A stretch of 64,000 nucleotides of DNA, taken from assembly GCF_023898315.1 (NCBI RefSeq), contig NC_064615.1:9904501-9968500 (forward strand), written 5' to 3'. The position numbers and the translations under genes were made by a program. The number at the start of each line of letters is the position of its first letter. Within the stretch, counting starts at the first letter, position 1. Origin of the DNA: Schistocerca nitens (Eukaryota; Arthropoda; Insecta; Orthoptera; Acrididae). Below the pieces are notes generated by a model. It had not been told where the DNA came from. It was given only the letters and a program-made list of their open reading frames with translations, and searched no databases. Below, piece by piece: positions 53,291-64,000 of this stretch.

Positions 53291-55906
53291 GAGTGTTTTG
53301 CTGCTGGTTGGCTCATTATCGCTAATACAGTAAAGTCTCAAAGTCGAGATACTTCTCCAGCTTAAATTTTCTTGTTCCTCATTGAGCAAAGACTGTCTGG
53401 TGCTCACCGATCAGTCAGCCTTATTTTCGACAGTCACTGCTGACTGCAGAGTCTACAACACTAAAGAGAAAAAGCATGCCTTAAGAACGACAACGTAATT
53501 GCACTCATAGAAGTGACAAAGTCAGAATAGTTAGAAATATGTCTGCAAGACAAAAGAGAAGATTGGAAAAGGCTTTGTGACTGATCTGTATAGATAGAAG
53601 CTCTTCAGGAAGAAAAATCAGTATGTGTAAAATGAAACATTGGCGGTAATGATGTATACGTCAGACTTGCCAATTTATTTATTATTTTCTTTATAGTTTC
53701 TACAGTTGTGGAATTTTCCCCACAGTCCTCCTTCCAGCACAGTCAGCAATTACGAGTTTCGGCAGGGTGATGTAATTCATAATTCACCGACTCGATAAAT
53801 CTGAGAAAGGTGGGGTTTCCAAAATATACAGTTAGCAAGTTTGGGTTCATCAGTTTCGTATTTCACCGACTTGACAAGTTCAGACAAGCAAGGATTTGCA
53901 AAATACGTAGTCAGCAAGTTCAGGCTTGGCAAGGCCTAATCAATTACATCAACTGGATGTGGGGCTTGTTTAAACAAGCAAGTAGTTCACTCAGCGAGTT
54001 CAGTCTTACTATGACTAATCGATATGTATTCTATATTAAGACTGACTGAGAGTCAAATGCAATGACAGAACTGCGAGCCACATAACGAAGTGAAATGATT
54101 TTGTGGATACATCAAGCCTTATTCGGTCAAGTAACATATCATTAACTTTCATCCACGGTACGGTTAGTAATTATGACAAATAATGTAGCGTTAGTAAAAC
54201 ATCCAACAAATGGTTCAGAAAAATTTTGAAACACCGGGATGAACAGAATTCAGTTTGTTTGGATACTTTTGAAAATGAGACTAACTTATGTAGATCTTTA
54301 TTGGAATGTAAGATGTAATTAGCATTTATAAATACGTTGTGGCTGAAAATAATGACAAATTGGGAACACTTTCTACAATGTGAGAAGACAATAACGAAAT
54401 AGAGTTTATGCTAAACATAAAAACTTTTAAGGGATAAACACAAGGATATTTCGCTTGTTTATGTTAAGTATTAATGCTCACATGTCGCTATTTTTATCTT
54501 GCAGGATAAGGAAAGAGAGTTTTCAGGTGTACTAGGCTTTAGTTATGACTTCATTTATTACATAATCACTCTATCGCGCTCTTCGTTAGCAATAGAACAC
54601 GATCGCATGACCTTACGAACTTAACGAAGTGTTCAACTATTTAACCATTCACTGTTTAATTGTTGAACCATGTAAGAATTTAGCATTTACTGTTTTATCA
54701 TTTAACCATTTAAACATTTAGCAATAAAGTATGTACCATTTACTAGTGTGTGTTTGTGTTTTACTAACGAGGAAGGTAGAGTATTTACACTTTTTAAACA
54801 TAATGCCAGCAACATATCGCAGTATTCAGCTATGTCGGTTTGTCCTTGCGTGGGGGCGTCGGTGCGTGCGTGTGTGTGTGTTTGTCTGTCTGCGAGGGTG
54901 TGTGTGCACGCTTGCGTAATATTTGATAAACAGTGCTCAGTGCTGTGAATCCATTTGAACATCACTGGATTTGGAAAAAATATATAATGCACTGTGATTA
55001 GCTGAAAAATATTTCTATTCCAGCGTCATCCTCCATTTTTAATTACTGTGATTGGTAATTGCATAGTTAATAGATACTAAAAAGATACGAGCGACTGTTG
55101 CGAGGAACAACATGAATACAAACGGGTGTATGGTCGTTTTGGTATGTCGTCCTGTAGAGCGACACATTTGCTTACTCGCAATACTACTAGTCCCACTGAA
55201 GCGTTGAATGATGGAGAACACACTCTGATGACTGCACTGTCAATTTCAGAGCGTGATTTGTGTTGTTTGTGAAGATTCATTAAAACATTTCTCTCTTCCA
55301 CCTCCGTCTACTTAGTTTTACGCACCATTTCACTTAACTCTTGCGAGTACACCACAAGGACCCGTGGCTTCCCTTTTTACCACAATGTCGTCCTGAGTCC
55401 GCTTCGTCTTCACACTACTGCCACCTGTCTGTGTGATGTGTCGATATGGTGCTCCCAAGTCCGTCACACCAAAGAGGCGACTGTCTTGAAGTCCGCAAGA
55501 TGGCGACAAACTGTACATACATGTCCTCTGAGCATACTGTTTTGGGATCTCCGCCTGAAGAGTTCCAATGACATTGGTCTCACCCTATTGAACCAGGTAC
55601 TCACACGGTTCTTCATCTGCAAGAATGGCTTCTTCTATACAGACAATAAGTTCGCATTTTGAAAATATGATAATGTAGTTGAGAGCTCCAATGTTAGGTG
55701 CGTCAGCGATACGGCTGCCAAGGAGGGGAAAAAAGCCAGTATGTACTTCGTGTGCATACCGGTTGGAGTAATTCCAGACGTTGAACAGGTCCTTCCAGAT
55801 GCCATGAAGAGTGTAGGGAAGCAGCCTACTAACGCCAGTTAGAATTCATATGCTTTCCAGCCTAGTCTTCTGTAAGTAGCTATGACATCACAAATGTTGT
55901 GCAATA
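53291..55906. other. mostly unassigned, AT-rich
   Basis: Apart from the 79-bp repeat and a GT-rich microsatellite (about 54855-54905) I see no element or gene. The first few hundred bases may contain more N-terminal polymerase relic too decayed to read. CATTTAACCATTT-like words recur at 54640-54720. Confidence 0.4.
53785..53940. repeat. 79-bp imperfect tandem repeat, two copies
   Basis: CACCGACTCGATAAATCTGA at 53785 is followed by CACCGACTTGACAAGTTCAG at 53864. Both are followed by a CAAAATA(T/C) block and GTTAGCAAGT or GTCAGCAAGT. The copies differ at many sites. Confidence 0.7.
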
Positions 55907-55916
55907 CCTTAAAAGT

Positions 55917-57743
55917 CTCAAAAATGAGATCGACAGGAAGTGCAAAATGGCTAAGCAGGGATGGCTAGAGGACAAATGTAAGGATGTAGAGGCCTATCTC
56001 ACTAGGGGTAAGATAGATACAGCCTACAGGAAAATTAAAGAGACCTTTGGAAATAAGAGAATGACTTGTATGAATATCAAGAGCTCAGATGGAAACCCAG
56101 TTCTAAGCAAAGAAGGGAAAGCAGAAAGGTGGAAGGAGTATATAGAGGGTCTATAAAAGGGCGATGTACTTGAGAACAATATTATGGAAACGGAAGAGGA
56201 TGTAGATGAAGATGAAATGGGAGATATGATACTGCGTGAAGAGTTTGACAGAGCACTGAAAGACCTGAGTCGAAACAAGGCCCCCGGAGTAGAGAACATT
56301 CCATTGGAACTACTGACGGCCTTGGGAGAGCCAGTCCTGACAAAACTCTACCATCTGGTGAGCAAGATGTATGAAACAGACGAAATACCCACAGACTTCA
56401 AGAAGAATATAATAACTCCAATCCCAAAGAAAGCAGGTGTTGACAGATGTGAAAATTACCGAACTATCAGTTTAATAAGTCACAGTTGCAAAATACTAAC
56501 ACGAATTCTTTACAGACAAATGGAAAAACTAGTAGAATCCAACCTCGGGGAAGATCAGTTTGGATTCCGTAGGAACACTGGAACACGTGAGGCAATACTG
56601 ACCTTACGACTTATCTTAGAAGAAAGATTAAGAAAAGGCAAACCTACGTTTCTAGCATTTGTAGACTTAGAGAAAGCTTTTGACAATGTTGACTGGAATA
56701 CTCTCTTTCAAATTCTAAAGGTGGCAGGGGTAAAATACAGGGAGCGAAAGGCTATTTACAATTTGTACAGAAACCAGATGGCAGTTATAAGAGTCGAGGG
56801 ACATGAAAGGGAAGCAGTGGTTGGGAAGGGAGTAAGACAGGGTTGTAGCCTCTCCCCGATGTTGTTCAATCCGTATATTGAGCAAGCAGTAAAGGAAACA
56901 AAAGAAAAATTCGGAGTAGGTATTAAAATTCATGGAGAAGAAGTAAAAACTTTGAGGTTCGCCGATGACATTGTAATTCTGTCAGAGACAGCAAAGGACT
57001 TGGAAGAGCAGTTGAACGGAATGGACAGTGTCTTGAAAGGAGGATATAAGATGAACATCAACAAAAGCAAAACAAGGATAATGGAATGTAGTCTAATGAA
57101 GTCGGGTGATGCTGAGGGAATTAGATTAGGAAATGAGACACTTAAAGTAGTAAAGGAGTATTGCTATTTGGGGAGCAAAATAACTGATGATGGTCGAAGT
57201 AGAGAGGATATAAAATGTAGACTGGCAATGGCAAGGAAAGCGTTTCTGAAGAAGAGAAATTTGTTAACATCGAGTATAGATTTAAGTGTCAGGAAGTTAT
57301 TTCTGAAAGTATTTGTATGGAGTGTAGCCATGTATGAAAGTGAAACATGGACGATAAATAGTTTGGACAAGAAGAGAATAGAAGCTTTCGAAATGTGGTG
57401 CTACAGAAGAATGCTGAAGATTAGATGGGTAGATCACATAACTAATGAGGAAGTATTGAATAGGATTGGGGAGAAGAGAAGTTTGTGGCACAACTTGACC
57501 AGAAGAAGGGATCGGTTGGTAGGACATGTTCTGAGGCATCAAGGGATCACTAATTTAGTATTGGAGGGCAGCGTGGAGGGTAAAAATCGTAGAGGGAGAC
57601 CAAGAGATGCATACACTAAGCAGATTCAGAAGGATGTAGGTTGCAGTAGGTACTGGGAGATGAAAAAGCTTGCACACGATAGAGCAGCATGGAGAGCTGC
57701 ATCAAACCAGTCTCAGGACTGAAGACCACAACAACAACAACAA
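55917..57743 (+). mobile_element. RTE-like LINE, CAA-tailed family, copy C (5'-truncated)
   Basis: It begins inside the linker after the endonuclease (LKNEIDRKCKMAKQGW) and ends with a (CAA)n tail. A 10-bp duplication CCTTAAAAGT (55907-55916 and 57744-57753) brackets it. An in-frame TAA lies at 56154-56156, just before the RT frame. Confidence 0.94.
56184..57722 (+). CDS. RTE-like reverse transcriptase, 512 residues, uninterrupted
   Basis: Domains in order: KAPGVENIPLELL (near residue 33), ITPIPKKAG, ENYRTISLISHSCKILTRIL, FGFRRNTGTREAILTLRLIL, FVDLEKAFDNVDW (motif A, near 165), VRQGCSLSPMLFN (near 225; a Pro follows where copy D has Leu), TLRFADDIVILSE (motif C, near 260), CYLGSKITDDGRSREDI, MARKAFLKKRNLL, then EMWCYRRMLKIRW and GHVLRHQGIT, ending RAASNQSQD. 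All RT motifs are present. The endonuclease is missing through 5' truncation and there is no promoter, so the copy is not autonomous. It is the best reference for this family's RT in the window. Confidence 0.93.
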   Translation: METEEDVDEDEMGDMILREEFDRALKDLSRNKAPGVENIPLELLTALGEPVLTKLYHLVSKMYETDEIPTDFKKNIITPIPKKAGVDRCENYRTISLISHSCKILTRILYRQMEKLVESNLGEDQFGFRRNTGTREAILTLRLILEERLRKGKPTFLAFVDLEKAFDNVDWNTLFQILKVAGVKYRERKAIYNLYRNQMAVIRVEGHEREAVVGKGVRQGCSLSPMLFNPYIEQAVKETKEKFGVGIKIHGEEVKTLRFADDIVILSETAKDLEEQLNGMDSVLKGGYKMNINKSKTRIMECSLMKSGDAEGIRLGNETLKVVKEYCYLGSKITDDGRSREDIKCRLAMARKAFLKKRNLLTSSIDLSVRKLFLKVFVWSVAMYESETWTINSLDKKRIEAFEMWCYRRMLKIRWVDHITNEEVLNRIGEKRSLWHNLTRRRDRLVGHVLRHQGITNLVLEGSVEGKNRRGRPRDAYTKQIQKDVGCSRYWEMKKLAHDRAAWRAASNQSQD

Positions 57744-57753
57744 CCTTAAAAGT

Positions 57754-58370
57754 AAAGTAAATAATCTAATAAGTTAATAGCATGTCAGGAGTGATGCTAA
57801 AATAATAATGTGTTAAGTTCCAGTTTAGTAACTTTAACAATTATCGAAATTTGGACGTTTTACGTAAAAATCATCGGCGCAACAGAAAGGAGCTAGAAAT
57901 TTCAGAATTTATATTCGGATTCCTATGTCACTGTAATGTAATGGAAACAGCATGCTGGATCTCACAAAGTAATATTTTGGTTGAAATTCGTGATTTTCTG
58001 TTTTTGTGTCCTAAAAGTACGGAAGTAAGATAGTTTAAGTAAGTGATTAGATAAAGCTAGGATGTTTAGATATAGGTAGAATGGAGGTACGCTATAATAA
58101 CAAAGATGTGAGAAGTTTCCAAAAAGTAGATATAAAACTATAGCTGTAGCGTCTCTTCAAAGGGCAAGGTCAGAGCTCATCTATTGAGTGCAGTGCAACT
58201 AAAATAATTCTCTCGACAAAATTATTTAAGCTAACCACATCAGAATTTAATTTTAGATACTCACCTGTGTGCTGATTGCACAATTAAATTGAGAGCTTCA
58301 TTGGCTTTTAGCGAATGAAGCAGTTAATTATTTAATAACTTCGAGTGGTGCTTTACTAGCCCGGGCAGCT
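57754..58370. other. unassigned, AT-rich
   Basis: No gene or repeat recognised. Confidence 0.45.
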
Positions 58371-58500
58371 GGTCAGGATGGCAAATTTTGTCGGCTGCGC
58401 CTTCGGTGGCCGGGTGGCCCACACCGCGGCTATATAAATAAGAGGGCTGCGAGTTGGATGCAGGCCCCAGTTCTCTTTTCCATTCATATCAGTGCGCACT
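58371..58500 (+). promoter_or_regulatory. TATA-containing GC-rich segment, possible promoter or LTR part
   Basis: CGCGGCTATATAAATAAGAG (TATA box at 58431) lies in a GC-rich stretch; TCAGTGCGC at 58489, an initiator-like word, is about 58 bases downstream, further than the usual 30. No frame follows that I can recognise. It could be the U3/R part of an LTR or a host promoter. Confidence 0.4.
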
Positions 58501-58979
58501 CCATGTCGGAAGCTGCGTTGCGTTTGTGCAGTTGCAAGGAACAGCCTTGGATGCCGTATTACGTAACTCGGTATGCACGTAACAATGAGTTCGCATTGGG
58601 GTAAAGTGTTAATTGCGGAACGACTCCAATGATTTATTTTCAGTTTGCGTATGTCGTATTTTCACGTGTCGCCGCAGGACAGACCTTCTATCATTACTAG
58701 CGTGGCATTTGATGAGTATTAACATCAAATTTTGGCGAGCATTTACTTTGAACATTTACATCGATAATGCTTATTCAACAGTTTCGTTTTAGAGGTATAA
58801 TAGGATCCGCGCAATAGACTCTGAACAGCTCTGGTAGTACAATAGCTGAAAGTATCTTAGCTTAGTTAAACATTACGCTTTATCTTTTCCGAATGTAGTG
58901 AAAATTGTTATAGGAAACTGCATTTTCTATGAATCCCAGATATCATCCTAAATCCTCAGCGTAATGAATTTCAATGATC

Positions 58980-60000
58980 AATAACTTTATTTCTCCATCA
59001 GAGTGGACACAGCGAACTTTAATTACAGGCATCACGTTTTTGCTAATCACTTTTTGGTTGCCAACATTGTAGTTAGAGAGCCTGTGTTCAGAACGGCAAC
59101 AAATAATAAAAATATTAAATTTTTCACCCACCGCCCCACAAGAGCGTAGGGTAACCCAAGTGCAGGTGGCGGCTCACGTCGATACCAGTGATGTGTGTCG
59201 CTTTGGATCGGAAGAGATTCTCTCTCTGGTTTCGAGCAGCTGTCTGAAGTGGTAAAGGCTGCCAATCGTGCTTGCGAGGTGAAAGCAGAGCTCACCACTT
59301 GCAGCATAGTCGACAGAGCCGAGTGTAAAGTCTGAATCAGAGGCTCAGGTGGTTCTGCGACCATGTAGGATGCAGATTCATCGACTTGTTCGATAGCGTG
59401 ATGGGGTTTCGAGTTCCACTAAATAGGTCAGAGTCCATTAAACGCAGGAGGTGGCCACAAGGGTAGCAGGGGCTGCGTGGCGTGGACTGGGCCGTGTTTT
59501 CGGTTTGACGGTTTCGGGGAAACACAAAAAGGACTTCATTATCAAAGGGTGCTGGTCGAACACAGGAAGAACGTAGATCTAGGAACCACTGGTATAAAAG
59601 ATGTAGATTGACGTAGCTGGGTTGGGAAAGTGTCAGAGCTCCAAGCACTAACAGAAAGCACCGAAGCTCAAATTCTTATAAGCACTGAAACCTAGCTTAA
59701 AGCTGGAGATATGTTTAGCCGAAATTTTTGCGAAGGGTCTAACGGTGTTCAGAAAGGACAGACTACATAATCTTGGTGGTGACTTATTTCTGACTGTTAG
59801 AAACAAGTTACCTTGTAGCGAAATTGAAGTAGGTAGCTTCTGTGGGTTAGTATGGATAGACGCTATTCTTGGCGGCCGGAATAAAACAATAGGTGGACTC
59901 TTTTCCCGACCTTTCAACCCAGATGATACAATTCCTGAAAGGTTCAAAGAAACCTTGAGTCTAATTTCAGACACGTACCCGACTCACACAATTACAGTGA
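58980..60000 (+). pseudogene. CR1-like LINE, old copy: ORF1 end and endonuclease start
   Basis: On the plus strand LNQRLRWFCDHVGCRFIDLF and, about 10 residues later, VPLNRSES match the esterase-type end of ORF1 in the CR1-like copy at 26572. After 59640, ILISTET and LKAGD, FRKDRLHNLGGDLFLTVRNK, then NKTIGGLFSRPFNPDDTIPE and FKETLSLISDTYPTH correspond to the ORF2 endonuclease. The match stops near 60000 just before the GGDFN-like motif and resumes at 62392. Many stops and shifts show age. The start is uncertain. Confidence 0.75.
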
Positions 60001-61300
60001 AAGGAGTCTACTGGGGTACACTTGTATGTGGCACCCGAATGTGATAATAATATTAATGGAAACAGAAATGGAACTATGGTTTTATAATCGATGTGTGACT
60101 CTGACAGGCTTTATAATGCTGACCGCTGACCGTGCACGACCGCCGAGCCAACGGCCCTCCTTCTGGTCTGAGATAGTAGTGTTACAGTGTGAGAGAGGAC
60201 TTGGAACACAGTTGTAGGTAGCAGTAATGTGAGTGAAAGAGGATGGTGTAGGCAGGTTTTGTTGTGTGCTTTGTGAAGCCACCAAGTGATAGGTTAATAC
60301 AGCACTAACGAGATCATGTAGGCAGAAGTCTTCACGCAAGCAAGGCAAAGATGTTCAGTAATTATGACTTTCCTTTTGTCAGTCTGTTAGTGTAGATCAG
60401 TTTGCTGATAATTTGTTGTGTAACTCCAGAATGTACGTAAACTGATTTGATAAAAAGGGTAGTTCGATATTTCACTTTTCTAATGTTTCTAAGATTTTTC
60501 AAGAGAGTTATATGTAATTTGATGATCTGCATCTATGCTGGTTTAATTAGGTTAGATAACACTTGCCGTATAAATCTTATTGTTCGTGAATGAGTTAGTA
60601 AATATGATGAATTTTTCTGACTAAGGTAACTTCAATTGTCACATGTTTTTGAAAAGACAAACTTAACTTGCAACACAATTTCACAAAAACAAAATTGTGT
60701 TAGTAATTCACCACAATCAGTACCGCCTCTCTGTCCAGGTCATATGTTTTTCAAAGAAGATGGAATTCTCTTAAATGTTACTTATCAGCCAAAAGACTTT
60801 CATGTACATTCGGAAGTATTATGGGCAGTATTGCACACTGCTGAGCCTGTAGCTATCATATTTTTATTTTTTCGTGAGAGACCAGAATACATCGCGTTCC
60901 ACCGTTGCTGATTTAGAGGTGAGATAATTTAATTTATTTATTATGTGCACAGGGACCAAGGTTATCAGTTTTGAACACTGCCAGAGGATTCAGTGCCTAA
61001 GGGGCTGAATGTATTTTTCAGTGACTCTATTTCTTTATTGGTTTTGGGAGTTTCACTGCCCAATCGATTCCTATAAAGTTTTGCTAACAATAAAACAGAG
61101 TAAGTACACAACAAGCTACACGTTAACTCGAGTTTTGTAACCAATCCTCAGTTCAGGCATTCATACAGTGTAATCAAAAAATAATTAAATTTAAAGAACG
61201 TTACGTATTTGTATGCACACGCATTCATCCAGTGTAGTACAAAGATTAATTTTTAAAAGAACGTTACAACAGTTGGTGGTAACTTAAATTTACGGACGAT
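60001..61300. other. unassigned insert with a 64-bp tandem repeat
   Basis: This 1.3 kb separates the two halves of the CR1-like relic together with the next LINE. No gene is recognised; a 91-codon frame at 60636-60911 has no known domain. Near 61158-61270 the pattern CATTCATACAGTGTA then AAAGAACGTTAC repeats about 64 bases later as CATTCATCCAGTGTA then AAAGAACGTTAC. Confidence 0.5.
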
Positions 61301-62391
61301 GTTGTTGTTGTGGTCTTCAGTCCTGAGACTGGTTTGATGCAGCTCTCCATGCTACTCTATACTCTGCAAGCTTCTTCATCTCCCAGTACTTACTGCAACC
61401 TACATCCTTCTGAATCTGCTTAGTGTATTCTTCTCTTGGTCTCCCTCTACGATTTTTACCCTCCACGCTGCCCTCCAATGCTAACTTTGTGATTCCTTGA
61501 TGCCTCAAAACATGTCCTACCAACCGATCCCTTCTTCTAGTCAAGTTGTGCAACAAACTTCTCTTCTCCCCAATCCTATTCAATACCTCCTCATTAGTTA
61601 CGTGATCTACCCACCGTATCTTCAGCATTCTTCTGTAGCACCACATTTCGAAAGCTTCTATTCTCTTCTTGTCCAAACTAGTTATCGTCCATGTTTCACT
61701 TCCATACATGGCTACACTCCATACAAATACTTTCAGAAACGACTTCCTGACACTTAAATCTATACTCGATTTTAACAAATTTTTCTTCTTCAGAAACGAT
61801 TTCCTTGCCATTGCCAGTCTACATTTTATATCCTCTCTACTTCGACCATCATCAGTTATTTTACTCCCTAAATAGCAAAACTCCTTTACTACTTTAAGTG
61901 TCTCATTTCCTAATCTAATTCCCTCAGCATCACCCGATTTAATTTGACTTCATTCCATTATCCTTGTTTTGCTTTTGTTGATGTTCATCTTATATCCTCC
62001 TTTCAAGACACTGTCCATTCCGTTCAACAGCTCTTCCAAGTCCTTTGCTGTCTCTGACAGAATTAATATGTCATCGGCGAACCTCAAAGTTTTTACTTCT
62101 TCTCCATGAATTTTAATACCTACTCCGAATTTTTCTTTTGTTTCCTTTACTGCTTGCTCAATATACAGATTGAATAACATCGGGGAGAGGCTACAACCCT
62201 GTCTCACTCCTTTCCCAACCACTGCTTCCCTTTCATGCCCCTCGACTCTTATAACTGCCACTTGGTTTCTGTACAAATTGTAAATAGCCTTTCGCTCCCT
62301 GTATTTTACCCCTGCCACCTTCAAAATTTGAAAGAGAGTATTCCAGTTAACACTGTCAAAAGCTTTCTCTAAGTCTACAAATGCTAGAAAC
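61301..62391 (-). mobile_element. RTE-like LINE, CAA-tailed family, copy D (5'-truncated)
   Basis: On the minus strand from 62391: FLAFVDLEKAF start, KVAGVKYRERKAIYNLYRNQ, VRQGCSLSPMLFNLYIEQAV, TLRFADDILILSE (motif C intact), then a frame break at 61811-61950 and the C-terminal blocks to RAASNQSQD at 61317. The (CAA)n tail is at 61301-61312. No clear target duplication was found. It supplies the bases encoding FADD that copy A lacks. Confidence 0.92.
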
Positions 62392-64000
62392 CATATGTTG
62401 GCAAAAATACGTGTTTAAATCCGGTGGTACGTATAAAACATCATCCGAAATTGTGCTAAACGAATTCTCTGAAAATTATTTCGAGCATTTAGTTCATGAG
62501 CCCAATGGAATACTAAATGCTTGTGAAAACACACTTGACCTCTTACCAAGAAATGATCCTCAGCTAACAACGAGCATCAAAACGAGTACAGGGATTCGTG
62601 AACATTGGGTTGTCGTAGCGAGACTAAATACCATAACTCCCAAGTCCACCAAACACAAATCAAAAATATATCTGTCCAAAAAAGTAGATAAAAATTCGCT
62701 TTACGCCCTCCTGAGAGACAAACTCCGCGCCTTCAAAATCAAATTAACATTGTAAGTCTAGACCAGATGAAGCTTGAATTGAGAGAAATAGTATCGAAAG
62801 CAGTTGAGAGGTTTATACCAAATAAATTGACAAAAGACGGAGCTGGTCCACCATGGTACACAAAACAGGTCAAACACTGTTACGGAAACAACGCAAAAAG
62901 CATGCCAAACTTAAACGAACCCAAAATCATTAAGATTGGCGATCTTTTACAGAAGCTCGAAATTCAGCGAGGATTTCAATGCGGGATGCTTATAATAGTG
63001 TCAACAACGGAACTTTGTCATGAAACCTGGCTGAAAATCCAAAGAGATTCCGGTCGAATCTAAAGAGTATTAACGGCAAGACACAATCAATGCCTCCTCT
63101 GCATGATGGCAGTGCTTTCAAAGCAGAGTTACTAAACGTAGCATTCCGAAATTCTTTCACCAAATAAGACGTTAAAATATTCCATAATTCGAATCAAGAA
63201 CGGCTGCCAATTAGTAGGCATCCTCCGAGTAGTGAAGCAGCTTAAATCACTTAAATAGATTGTATACTAATTAGGGTCCTTTTAGTGCATGCTGAGGCAG
63301 TAGCTCCTTAACAATCATACACAAAATTTTACTGAACGAAAGATCCATACCCAAAGACTGGAAAGTTGCGCAGGTCTCACCAATATTCAAGAAAGGCAAT
63401 AGGAGTAATCCACTAAATTAGAGGACCATATCATTAACGTCGATATGCAGCGGCATTTTGGAACATACATTGTGTTCGAACATTATGAGTTACCTCGAAG
63501 AGAAGGGTCTATTGACAGATACTCAACGTGGATTTAGATAACATCGTTCTTCTAGATTTCCAGAAGCTTTTGATACCGTACCTCGCAAGCGTCTTGCAAT
63601 TAAATTGCTTGCTTATGGATATCGTCTCAGTTATGCCACTGTACTCTTGATTTCCTTTCAGAGAGGTCACGGTTCGTAGTAACTGACGGAAAATCACCGA
63701 GTACAACAGAAGTGATTTCTGGCGTTCTTCGATACATGTTACAGGTTTCCTGCTGTGCCTTATCTATATAACCGACTTAGAAGACAATCTGAGCAGCTGT
63801 CTTACATTTTTTTACAAATTATGCTATCGTTTATCGTCTACTAAAGTCATCAGAAGATCAAAACCGATTGCAAAACGATTTATAAAAGATAGCTGCATGG
63901 TGAAAACATTGACAATGGACAATAAATAATGAAAAGTATGAGATCATCCACATGAGCGACAAAAGGAAACCGTTAAACGTCGGTTACACGATAAAGCAAT
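62392..64000 (+). pseudogene. CR1-like LINE, old copy: rest of endonuclease and RT, runs off the window
   Basis: It starts CWQKYVFKSGGTYKT and LNEFSENYFEHLVHEP (endonuclease), then GIREHWVVVARL, KIYLSKK, FIPNKLTKDGAGPPWYTKQV (linker). The RT is scattered: LTSICSGILEH-like near 63440, TQRGFR near 63525, FPEAFDTVPRK (motif A) near 63560, and EDQNRLQNDL near 63860 where the preceding FADD-like motif is degraded. Orientation and order continue the relic of 58980-60000. Frequent stops and shifts. It is cut by the right window edge. Confidence 0.8.

Noticed and set aside
54702..54992. His/Thr-rich frame
   Set aside because: It is the translation of a GT-rich simple repeat.
49140..55900. A complete Maverick/Polinton element around the polymerase
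   Set aside because: I could not find integrase, ATPase, protease, capsid or long terminal inverted repeats in this stretch.

Overview
This window looks like a piece of a large, repeat-choked insect genome. The best guess is an orthopteran of the grasshopper or locust type. That guess is inference: the tRNA-headed SINE copies, the CAA-tailed RTE-like LINE and the solo LTR match my memory of Schistocerca repeats, and I could not search a database. No host gene with exons could be supported. Almost everything recognisable is a transposable element, mostly decayed, and many elements are nested in one another.

Layout. 0-3.9 kb: internally deleted Ty3/gypsy pol, AT-rich non-coding DNA, then a SINE. 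4.4-5.9 kb: a nearly intact IS630/Tc1/mariner element with long inverted repeats and one stop codon. 6-16 kb: mostly unassigned DNA with SINEs, an 85-bp tandem duplication, LINE and Tc1 fragments and three tRNA-headed repeat families. 16.3-20.8 kb: a mariner split by a full-length RTE-like LINE. 20.9-21.7 kb: another mariner relic. 21.9-27.1 kb: a DD41D-type transposon carrying a nearly complete CR1-like LINE and a SINE. 27.2-29.3 kb: a CpG-rich promoter-like block, then a LINE with a 284-bp internal duplication. 29.3-33.3 kb: two mariners, one split by a SINE and one lying between inverted SINE copies. 33.4-35.7 kb: a LINE-in-LINE chimera. 37.8-42.3 kb: an RTE-like LINE interrupted by a Tc1 element that itself carries a SINE. 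42.5-49 kb: DD41D and Tc1 relics, SINEs and a solo LTR. 49.9-53.3 kb: the broken remains of a protein-primed family B DNA polymerase, split by a mariner. 55.9-57.7 kb: an RTE-like LINE with an intact 512-residue reverse transcriptase frame. 59-64 kb: an old CR1-like LINE interrupted by 2.4 kb that includes another RTE-like copy.

How the parts relate. There is no operon or pathway. The history is one of successive insertions, and target-site duplications (TSDs) let many of them be ordered. DNA transposons and old LINEs form the older layer. The CAA-tailed RTE-like LINE, the CR1-like LINE at 23.7-26.8 kb and the SINEs are younger. The SINEs probably depend on LINE machinery in trans (inference). 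The most unusual item is the DNA polymerase relic, which suggests a former Maverick/Polinton- or adintovirus-like element in this lineage.
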